5,734 bases of DNA from Patescibacteria group bacterium (lineage in GTDB: Bacteria > Patescibacteriota > JABMPQ01 > JAHIRA01): NCBI GenBank assembly GCA_018818905.1, contig JAHIRA010000166.1, forward strand, positions 1 through 5,734, written 5' to 3'. Below, in pieces: positions 1-5,361 of this stretch (position 1 is the first letter of the stretch; each line of letters starts with the position of its first letter). Under the pieces are notes generated by a model. That model was not told the DNA's origin and searched no databases. It saw only the letters and a list, made by a program, of their open reading frames with translations. A program made the translations under genes and the position numbers.

Positions 1-570
1 ATGAGAACAATTTTCCCTTGTCCTGATGATTTACATTTGCAACTCAATCAAATACAAGCTACTTCAAGTGACGAAGGAAACGGCGCTGCTCTTAGAACAG
101 CTGTTATTGATTTTCTAAACAAACTGGCCCAAGAACAATATAAAGCCAAAGAAACGGACATGACCGCTATAGTTTTGCGTCAAGTCGAGAAAATGGTGCT
201 GCTTCAAACTTATGACAAGCTCTGGGTAGAACATCTAGAAGACATGAAGGCTCTTCGTGAGAGTGTTGGTCTGCGTGGTTATGGTCAAAGGGATCCCTTA
301 GTCGAATACAAAAAGGAAGGTTTCAAATTATTTCAAAGTCTTCTGGATAGTATTCGAAATCAAGTTGTCTACTCTATTTATAAAGTTGGCGTGGTGACCA
401 AGACCGACACTCCAATGGAGAAAGACAGAATGCAATTTGATGGAGCTAAAAAAGGCGACGATACTCCCAAACCAATTGCCAAGTCCAAGGATGAGGAAGT
501 AGGACGCAATGAGCCTTGTCCTTGTGGGAGCGGGAAGAAGTATAAGAAGTGTTGTGGGAAAAGTAGCTAA
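1..570 (+). CDS. secA: Preprotein translocase subunit SecA, C-terminal part (5' end outside window)
   Basis: SecA is the cytosolic ATPase that drives unfolded preproteins through the SecYEG channel. Only the last 189 residues are present. Family members run to roughly 800-1000 residues, so the ATG at position 1 is an internal codon and the two nucleotide-binding domains lie upstream. Residues about 35-125 match the end of the helical wing and the helical scaffold domain, including LLQTYDKLWVEHLEDM (67-82) and LRGYGQRDPLVEYKKEGF (91-108), both highly characteristic of SecA. A charged, low-complexity linker (about 135-163) leads to the SEC-C zinc finger: [19 protein letters not shown], with ligands Cys173, Cys175, Cys184 and Cys185. 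The final ligand is Cys where E. coli has His. In known SecA this tail binds zinc and contacts SecB or other partners. The gene ends in TAA with no visible terminator before the next gene, 23 bases downstream. The last 90 bases are repeated at 1400-1489. Confidence 0.97.
   Translation: MRTIFPCPDDLHLQLNQIQATSSDEGNGAALRTAVIDFLNKLAQEQYKAKETDMTAIVLRQVEKMVLLQTYDKLWVEHLEDMKALRESVGLRGYGQRDPLVEYKKEGFKLFQSLLDSIRNQVVYSIYKVGVVTKTDTPMEKDRMQFDGAKKGDDTPKPIAKSKDEEVGRNEPCPCGSGKKYKKCCGKSS
481..570 (+). repeat. Direct repeat copy A: 3' end of secA (SEC-C tail)
   Basis: This 90-base stretch covers the last 29 codons and the stop of secA. It pairs without gaps with 1400-1489. By hand count 67 of 90 bases and 25 of 29 amino acids agree. 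The longest uninterrupted match is 24 bases (519-542 against 1438-1461), covering the PCGSGKK core. The two copies have the same orientation and flank the methyltransferase gene. Confidence 0.9.
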
Positions 571-593
571 TTATTTTTGTAAACACGACAAGA

Positions 594-1391
594 GTGTTAG
601 AAAACCTAATTCCGATAATTCGCTCAAAAAATATTAGGGAAATTGCTCTCAAATATAAACTATACCCTGATAGAAGAAAGGAAAAATCAAAAAAATTCAT
701 TCAGGGATCAGGGCTTGAAATTGGGGCCTTGAATAAACCGCTTCCAGTTAATGAAGAAGTGGACGTTAAATATGTTGATCTCTTCACAAAATATGAGAAC
801 GAGAAAATGTATCCAGAAATTTATCCAAGGGAATTTGTTAAAACAGACTACGTTGGAGATGGATTTTTGCTTTCATCAATAAACGATGCTTCGCAAGACT
901 TTGTGATTGCAAATCACATTTTTGAGCATTCTCCAAATCCTATCTTGGCCCTGAAGAATTGGTCTAGAGTGCTAAAAAAGGACGGAATAGTCTTTATTGT
1001 TGTCCCAAGAGTTGACAGATGCTTTGATAATGGAAGATCGATTACTAGCTACAAACATATGGCAAACGACTATTGGGCATACAAAAAAGGCAGTAAAGAA
1101 GAGATTTTGAACCGAAATAAAAGACATCTTATGGAATGGAAATGCTTTTCAGAGCAAAATATGCTAAAGGAGCAATCAAGAGAATACAAAAAACCATCAT
1201 TGTCTGAAATTAAAAAGTTCGTTAAAAACTATGAAGGTGAAGTTGTGGATATTCATTTTCATACTTTCAACCATCATTCTATCAAAGGCATCTTTGACAA
1301 CATAATTTGTAATTTTGATAAGACTTTAAAGATAGAAGAAACTACAAAGAGACTGCTGGAAGTTATTATTGTTTTGAAAAAAGTAAGTTGA
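594..1391 (+). CDS. Class I SAM-dependent methyltransferase, glycan-locus type
   Basis: This 265-residue protein has a Rossmann-type methyltransferase core. Motif [14 protein letters not shown] (40-52), would bind S-adenosylmethionine. It is followed by VKYVDLF (58-64), the motif IV region [11 protein letters not shown] (102-112), the segment around [17 protein letters not shown] (125-141), H178/EW181-182 and HFHTF (221-225). From memory this order (EIGAL.(K/R)PLPV, IANH..EH, VPd.r..FD, H..EW, HFH.F) matches a family often found beside glycosyltransferases in surface-polysaccharide loci; the substrate cannot be read from sequence. There is no signal peptide or membrane segment, so it should be cytosolic. 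The start is GTG at 594: an in-frame TAG lies at 564-566 and no ATG lies between. No well-spaced Shine-Dalgarno is visible, so it may be co-transcribed with secA. The gene ends with tandem stops TGA TAG (1389-1394). Sampled GC is about 31%, against about 44% for secA, suggesting acquisition. The -1 frame at its end runs into a SecA-like tail. Confidence 0.85.
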   Translation: MLENLIPIIRSKNIREIALKYKLYPDRRKEKSKKFIQGSGLEIGALNKPLPVNEEVDVKYVDLFTKYENEKMYPEIYPREFVKTDYVGDGFLLSSINDASQDFVIANHIFEHSPNPILALKNWSRVLKKDGIVFIVVPRVDRCFDNGRSITSYKHMANDYWAYKKGSKEEILNRNKRHLMEWKCFSEQNMLKEQSREYKKPSLSEIKKFVKNYEGEVVDIHFHTFNHHSIKGIFDNIICNFDKTLKIEETTKRLLEVIIVLKKVS

Positions 1392-1399
1392 TAGTCATA

Positions 1400-1489
1400 A
1401 AGTCTGGTGATGAAGAAGTAGGTAGAAATGACCCATATCCTTGTGGGAGCGGGAAGAAGTACAAGAAATGTTGCGGTAAGTCGGAGTGA
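1400..1489 (+). pseudogene. Detached SecA-type SEC-C tail (direct repeat copy B)
   Basis: Codons from 1400 to the TGA at 1487-1489 encode [18 protein letters not shown] followed by [11 protein letters not shown], nearly the same as the true SecA ending at 481-570. The first zinc ligand is changed: CPC of SecA is YPC here (codon TAT at 1436-1438), so the classic four-ligand site is incomplete. The frame has no ATG. It is open back to a TAA at 1319-1321 and contains a TTG at 1388 overlapping the methyltransferase stop. It may be a relic of a second secA 3' end, a tail once fused to the methyltransferase and now one frame away, or a very short TTG-started peptide. Eleven of the differing codons are synonymous and only four change the amino acid, which points to a past as translated protein. 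The 79 bases between it and the next gene are AT-rich with no convincing promoter or terminator. Confidence 0.8.
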
Positions 1490-1568
1490 AGCTGAGGATT
1501 TTGCTATTATCTCAAAGAATTATTAGTACTGATAGTATTAAAATAAATAAAACTAATTCGTAACCCCC

Positions 1569-3683
1569 ATGCCTCATCGCGGCGAACAATTCCTTCACCA
1601 AAAAGACCCGCGTCTCCATACCACACAACCCGTAGAACACGAACAAGCTAGAAAAAATAGACGCGGTGAAAAAACAACACAAAAACCAGCAGACAAACTT
1701 GCTGACTGGCTTCAGGTTATTGAAAAAACCCACATGGGACACAAAGAAGATCCACAAGTACTGGATCGTATTAAACAGTACTACCACAAAGAATATGTAA
1801 CCATTACCAAAGATGACATCCCCCAATCTTACTGGGACACGCAAGGCGCTATTGCATGCAATGAAGGTAAAAAGCAAGATCTACTCCATGCAGGTGTAAC
1901 CATAGAAGAAGTACCAATAATTGATAGTGAGAGAAATAAGAGCACAAAAAAAGTATTTACTTATCCGGACAATCTCAAGGAACAAAAAAAAGAGATAATA
2001 AAAAACAATCAAGAGAGGAGTCTCGACAAATGGATCGATTACCTCACCTCAGAAGATGCTACCTATCCCGCCTGGGCTAAGTACTGGGCATTTAGGTCGA
2101 TAACAAAGATGGGTAAGGTTGAAAAGGTCAGCACTTGCACCTATTGCGGCAGTACCCTCCTACCCCATGCCACGCTTTGTACTGCCTGCAAAGCAGCACT
2201 TCGCACCCCCGAAGATACCACTGAAAAAGCTAGATTCAGTAAAAGAAACAAACACACTGTTGCCTCGTTTCCTACTCTCAATCCCCGTGCATTGGCAATG
2301 ACCATAGGTGCCATCAGATCAAAAGTGGACGAAAAACAAAAACCAAAAAAAGACCGGGATTCTATTGAGAATATAAGCTCCAATCTCTCCGACGACGAAT
2401 TCAAAAGTCTCCTTTCAACAGAGGACTTCTCACGTCTTTACGCCCAGTTTTTAGTTGAAATGCCTGTGTATACAATCGAAGGACTCAAAGAAACCAGAGG
2501 AGCATGGACAATGTATCCTAAAGGAGCAGATCCAGCAAAACTAGTAAATTCCCTCGAAAAATACCCTCTGGGATGGTGTACCGCTGACTTTGAGACTGCA
2601 AAAAAGCAACTTGAAGGCGGTGACTTTCATGTCTATTATTCTATCAACAAAGACGGCGAAGCAGTTATCCCACGCCTTGCGATACGCATGAAGGATGGTA
2701 GAATAGCTGAGCCACCCCGAGGCATCGCTCCTAATCAAAACCTTGATCCATATATTAATCTTGAGAAAGATGGTGAAAAAGGAGTACTTGACAAAAAGCT
2801 TGAAGAGTTTGGTCAAGAAGCTGATGCGTTCAAGAAACGATCAGCTGATATGAAACAATTGACTGAGATAGAGCAAAGAAACAGCAAAGGAGAAGAACTC
2901 ACTACAGAAGATCTACGCTTTGTCTATGAAATTGATGCACCAATAAAAGGGTTTGGATATCAAAGAGACCTACGGATAGAAGAGATAAAAGAAGGAAGAG
3001 ATGTTAAAACTGACCTTTCACAGATCACTGGTTTCCCAGTAGAGCAGATTAGTATTACACAAGAAGAGGCATTGCGGGGTGGTATTATGTTTCATTATGG
3101 TAGTCTTAACTTGAAAACCCTCACATCCGCTAAAGGGCTTACACTTCCTAAAATCCTAAGCGGTAGTCTTTATCTCAATAGGCTTGCATCCATTGAAGGA
3201 CTAACCCTCCCTGAATCCATTGGAGGCGGTCTTAATCTTTCCAGTCTTACATCCGCTAAAGGGCTTACACTTCCTAAAATCGTAAAGGGCACTCTTTATC
3301 TCGGTAAACTCACATCTGTTGAGAGACTACAATTTCCTGAAACTTTAAATGGTGGTCTTTATCTCAGTAGTGTTGCATCTGTTGAAGGACTACAATTTTC
3401 TGAAACTATGCTCGGTAGTCTTTTTCTCAATAATCTCACATCCGCCGCAGGAGTAATATTTCCTAAAATCCTTAGAGGTGATCTCAATCTCAACAGCCTT
3501 ACATCTGCTAATGGAGTAAAATTTCCTGAAATAATAGATGGTGATCTTGAGCTGGACAGTCTCACATTCGCCGCAGGAGTTAACTTCCCTAAGAATATTG
3601 GTGGTAGTGTTTATCTGAAAAGTCTTCCAGAATCTGAAAAAGAACAACTAAGAAAACAGTATCCTCAGTTTTCTATTCATTAG
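1569..3683 (+). CDS. 704-residue protein of unknown function: zinc ribbon, WCTA domain, 21-residue repeat solenoid
   Basis: I do not recognise a characterised function. Residues 1-45 are basic and glutamine/histidine-rich, with no signal peptide or membrane segment, so the protein is probably cytosolic. Residues 150-185 (KWIDYLTSEDATYPAWAKYW and following) form a helical segment. Residues 190-207 hold a zinc ribbon, CTYC-x10-CTAC, with Cys190, 193, 204 and 207. A second helical region (230-300) precedes a conserved-looking core: GWCTADFE (335-342), GDFHVYYSINKDGE (351-364), IPRLAIRM (367-374) and RGIAPNQNLDP (384-394). A charged helical linker (400-500) leads to nine L-x-L anchors spaced exactly 21 residues apart (511-681). 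From memory, similar proteins with the WCTA core and TS.EGL.LPE-like repeats occur in Parcubacteria and relatives as uncharacterised proteins. The ATG at 1569 is the only ATG after the in-frame TAA at 1554-1556, and no clear Shine-Dalgarno precedes it. The gene stands apart, with 79 bases upstream and 140 downstream. Confidence 0.82.
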   Translation: MPHRGEQFLHQKDPRLHTTQPVEHEQARKNRRGEKTTQKPADKLADWLQVIEKTHMGHKEDPQVLDRIKQYYHKEYVTITKDDIPQSYWDTQGAIACNEGKKQDLLHAGVTIEEVPIIDSERNKSTKKVFTYPDNLKEQKKEIIKNNQERSLDKWIDYLTSEDATYPAWAKYWAFRSITKMGKVEKVSTCTYCGSTLLPHATLCTACKAALRTPEDTTEKARFSKRNKHTVASFPTLNPRALAMTIGAIRSKVDEKQKPKKDRDSIENISSNLSDDEFKSLLSTEDFSRLYAQFLVEMPVYTIEGLKETRGAWTMYPKGADPAKLVNSLEKYPLGWCTADFETAKKQLEGGDFHVYYSINKDGEAVIPRLAIRMKDGRIAEPPRGIAPNQNLDPYINLEKDGEKGVLDKKLEEFGQEADAFKKRSADMKQLTEIEQRNSKGEELTTEDLRFVYEIDAPIKGFGYQRDLRIEEIKEGRDVKTDLSQITGFPVEQISITQEEALRGGIMFHYGSLNLKTLTSAKGLTLPKILSGSLYLNRLASIEGLTLPESIGGGLNLSSLTSAKGLTLPKIVKGTLYLGKLTSVERLQFPETLNGGLYLSSVASVEGLQFSETMLGSLFLNNLTSAAGVIFPKILRGDLNLNSLTSANGVKFPEIIDGDLELDSLTFAAGVNFPKNIGGSVYLKSLPESEKEQLRKQYPQFSIH
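3099..3602 (+). repeat. Eight 63-bp in-frame tandem repeats encoding a 21-residue solenoid
   Basis: Glycines that begin each unit fall at residues 511, 532, 553, 574, 595, 616, 637, 658 and 679 of the 704-residue protein, an exact 21-residue period with no indels. The ninth is a partial cap. The consensus is G-[SGTD]-L-x-L-x-x-L-[TA]-S-[AV]-x-G-[LV]-x-[LF]-P-[KE]-[IT]-x-x. Regular L-x-L and L/F-P positions suggest a leucine-rich-repeat-like or beta-solenoid fold, probably for binding. Some units share near-identical DNA two units apart: 3123-3155 and 3249-3281 are identical over 33 bases, and similar pairs occur around 3436 and 3562. Confidence 0.93.
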
Positions 3684-3771
3684 ATAATGTGGAAGAAAAT
3701 ATAGCGTTATCAATTAGCACTGGTTGGAAGATAGATGGTGCAATAAAAAGTTGACACTCAGGTAAAGAATC

Positions 3772-3800
3772 TTGACGCAACACAAAAAACACGTTATCCT
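3772..3800 (+). promoter_or_regulatory. Predicted sigma70-type promoter for the L,D-transpeptidase gene
   Basis: A -35 box TTGACG (3772-3777) is separated by 17 bases from TATCCT (3795-3800), a four-of-six match to TATAAT. Transcription would start near 3807, leaving a leader of about 17 bases with the Shine-Dalgarno close to its 5' end. A perfect TTGACA lies 21 bases upstream (3751-3756), but it has no -10 box at a normal distance. TACAAT at 3800-3805 is a better -10 by sequence but lies 22 bases from the -35. Confidence 0.5.
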
Positions 3801-3807
3801 ACAATAA

Positions 3808-3812
3808 AAGGA
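3808..3812 (+). promoter_or_regulatory. Ribosome binding site for the L,D-transpeptidase gene
   Basis: AAGGA lies 11 bases before the ATG at 3824. It is the only clear Shine-Dalgarno in the window and supports that start. Confidence 0.65.
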
Positions 3813-3823
3813 ACCATATATTT

Positions 3824-5245
3824 ATGAAGAGTATATTTCTCAAAAGTATTTTAGTGTTTTCGTTTCTTGGAGTTTTTTTGTATGCAGGCAATGCGCAGGC
3901 AGTCGATTATATGGCTCCTGAGGCGCATGTCTATGACATCAAGACCAACAAAGAAACTGGCAAATTCTACCCATTTGATAGAACCTTTAAAGGTGGTGGA
4001 AAAGTCGCCGTTGGCGACATGAATGCCGACGACAAAGATGACATTCTGGTTGGTGCTGGTCGCGGCGGTGGTCCTCAAGTCAGAATGTTTAACGAGATCG
4101 GCAAATTCACTGGTTACAGCTTTTTCCCATTTCATCCCAATTTCAGAGGCGGAGTTGATATCGATATGGCTGACACCGATGGCGATGGTAAAGATGAGAT
4201 GATTGTGAGTCAATTCTCAGAAGGTCAGGCCTGGGTCAAAGTTTATGAATTTGATAAAGCCAAAACTATTCGCGCCGAGTTTATAGCTTATGGTGGTGAC
4301 TTTCAGGGCGGAGCCCATGTTGCCGGTTGTGATATCAACGGTGACGGCAAGGCCGAAATTATTACTGGTTCCGGAGTTGGTTCAACTGCACATGTGAGAG
4401 CCTTTGATGGTAAGGGTAACTATATTGGATTTGATATTTTTCCATTCGAAAAGAGCCATCGCGGCGGTGTTGATGTCGCTTGTGCCAACGTTGACGGCGG
4501 AGCTGAAAGCGAGATTGTCGTTGGTAAATCAAGTTTTGGCCAATCTCAGGTTAAGGTTTACAAAACAACTGGTGCCAGAAATGTTGTTGGTGACTTCAAA
4601 GCCTTTGATGATGGTCATAGAGAAGGTGTTAATATCGCTGGCGGAGATGTCGATAATGATGGCAAGGACGAGATCATTGTCGGAACCAATGGCAATGGAC
4701 CACAAGTCAAAACTTTTGAAGCTTATGGCAAGAAAATTGCCTATAGTGTTATGCCCTACAAAGAGGACTTTAGAGGTGGTGTCAACGTCGCCTTTGGTAA
4801 TGTAGATGGCAAAGATGAAGGTGAGATTGTGACGATGCCCGGAAGAAGAGTTTGGGAGGGTCGTCAGGGAGTTTATAAGTACATTGAAATTGATGTCGGA
4901 AAGCAGAGACTCTTTGCCTATCAGGCCGGAAGAAAGGTAAAGGAATTCCCGATTTCTTCCGGAACTTTCAAATACCCATCGCCGATTGGAGATTTTAGAA
5001 TCTGGTCCAAACCAGGAACTGTCCGCATGAAACACGAGTATGGACCCAATCATCCAGATAATTATGATATTCCCGATGTGGCCTCGACTATGTATTTTCA
5101 TGGTCCCTATGCACTTCACGCCGCTTATTGGCACAATAACTTTGGTAACAGAATGAGCCATGGGTGTGTTAATATTAGACCTAGTGAAGCGGCTTGGTTG
5201 TTCCAATGGTCCAATGTCGGTGATAGAGTTTATGTTAGACCATAG
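3824..5245 (+). CDS. Exported FG-GAP repeat protein with C-terminal L,D-transpeptidase (YkuD) domain
   Basis: The 473-residue product begins with a Sec signal peptide: K2 and K7, a hydrophobic stretch to about residue 22, and a likely cleavage site AQA|VD after residue 26. Residues 48-340 are six FG-GAP-like blades. Each has an aspartate-rich loop of the calcium-binding DxDxDG type: D65, D117-DTDGDG, D170-DINGDG, N222 (degenerate), D275-DVDNDG and N326 (degenerate). Residues about 350-472 form a YkuD domain with KYIEIDVGKQRLFAYQAG (352-369), YPSPIGDF (384-391) and the catalytic motif LHAAYW...SHGCVNI, giving His432, His446 and nucleophile Cys448. L,D-transpeptidases make 3-3 peptidoglycan crosslinks or attach proteins to peptidoglycan outside the membrane. 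The propeller may position the enzyme or bind a wall or surface ligand; that part is inference. The gene has its own promoter and Shine-Dalgarno upstream and a strong terminator 15 bases after its TAG, so it looks monocistronic. Confidence 0.92.
   Translation: MKSIFLKSILVFSFLGVFLYAGNAQAVDYMAPEAHVYDIKTNKETGKFYPFDRTFKGGGKVAVGDMNADDKDDILVGAGRGGGPQVRMFNEIGKFTGYSFFPFHPNFRGGVDIDMADTDGDGKDEMIVSQFSEGQAWVKVYEFDKAKTIRAEFIAYGGDFQGGAHVAGCDINGDGKAEIITGSGVGSTAHVRAFDGKGNYIGFDIFPFEKSHRGGVDVACANVDGGAESEIVVGKSSFGQSQVKVYKTTGARNVVGDFKAFDDGHREGVNIAGGDVDNDGKDEIIVGTNGNGPQVKTFEAYGKKIAYSVMPYKEDFRGGVNVAFGNVDGKDEGEIVTMPGRRVWEGRQGVYKYIEIDVGKQRLFAYQAGRKVKEFPISSGTFKYPSPIGDFRIWSKPGTVRMKHEYGPNHPDNYDIPDVASTMYFHGPYALHAAYWHNNFGNRMSHGCVNIRPSEAAWLFQWSNVGDRVYVRP
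3965..4843 (+). repeat. Six FG-GAP-like blades arranged as three two-blade units
   Basis: The acidic loops begin at residues 65, 117, 170, 222, 275 and 326, steps of 51-53. Blades 1, 3 and 5 share G-x-G...(Q/H)V(R/K)xF...GK followed by FPF or MPY and (F/H)RGGV. Blades 2 and 4 instead share GQxxVKVY...R....F.A(Y/F). The natural repeat is therefore a pair of about 105 residues, suggesting growth by duplication of two blades at a time. Blade 6 runs straight into the transpeptidase domain. Confidence 0.8.
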
Positions 5246-5260
5246 CTTAAAACAAGAACC

Positions 5261-5296
5261 AAAAAAAGATGTCCTCAGGTGAGGACATCTTTTTTT
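5261..5296 (+). terminator. Strong intrinsic terminator, symmetric and possibly bidirectional
   Basis: GATGTCCTC (5268-5276) pairs perfectly with GAGGACATC (5281-5289) around the loop AGGT. Seven A's before the stem face seven T's after it, extending pairing to 16 bp and supplying the U-tract. Because the A-tract becomes a T-tract on the other strand, it could stop transcription from either side. It follows the transpeptidase stop by 15 bases and separates that gene from secD. Confidence 0.93.
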
Positions 5297-5305
5297 ATAT
5301 TATTA

Positions 5306-5335
5306 TTGATTTCTAAATAGGAATAGTGCTAGAAT
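5306..5335 (+). promoter_or_regulatory. Predicted promoter for secD
   Basis: TTGATT (5306-5311) is followed after 18 bases by TAGAAT (5330-5335), a five-of-six match to TATAAT. It is preceded by TG at 5327-5328, forming an extended -10. The location just after a strong terminator fits a new transcription unit. Transcription would begin near 5342, giving a leader of only about 10-20 bases. Confidence 0.6.
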
Positions 5336-5361
5336 AAGAACACATTAATGAAATGATAAGA

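Noticed and set aside
1377..1383. Programmed -1 slippery heptamer at the end of the methyltransferase
   Set aside because: The run reads G AAA AAA G in the zero frame, not a canonical X XXY YYZ heptamer, and no clear downstream stem-loop was found. An indel or relic is simpler, so the fusion is reported only as a possibility.
1389..1391. TGA as a recoded glycine codon, as in Gracilibacteria and SR1
   Set aside because: The next codon is TAG, and no internal TGA occurs in any of the recognised coding frames, so the standard bacterial code fits.
571..1400. Methyltransferase segment as an insertion sequence or transposon
   Set aside because: No transposase or integrase is encoded, and I saw no terminal inverted repeats. 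The flanking repeats are coding secA homology, too long and too diverged to be a target-site duplication.
1490..1568. Promoter for the 704-residue gene
   Set aside because: The stretch is AT-rich with TATTAA-like hexamers, but no -35 at normal spacing stands out from background.
1512..1877. Minus-strand frame of 121 codons with hydrophobic stretches resembling a membrane protein
   Set aside because: Its hydrophobicity is the complement of lysine- and glutamate-rich codons of the 704-residue gene, it overlaps that gene's 5' half, and it has no independent support.
3099..3602. Regular repeats considered as a CRISPR array or minisatellite
   Set aside because: The units are directly tandem 63-mers in a continuous reading frame, without conserved repeats separated by unique spacers, and the protein period is exact.
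3684..3750. Possible terminator after the 704-residue gene
   Set aside because: Only 4-5 bp inverted matches (such as GATAA/TTATC) with large loops and no T-run are present.
4404..4805. Plus-strand frame of 133 codons inside the transpeptidase gene
   Set aside because: It is an out-of-frame shadow of the FG-GAP repeats and lacks any family resemblance.
4529..5206. Long open frame of 225 codons on the minus strand opposite the transpeptidase gene
   Set aside because: It is antisense to clear FG-GAP and YkuD coding sequence, its translation has no recognisable motif, and no ribosome site precedes it.
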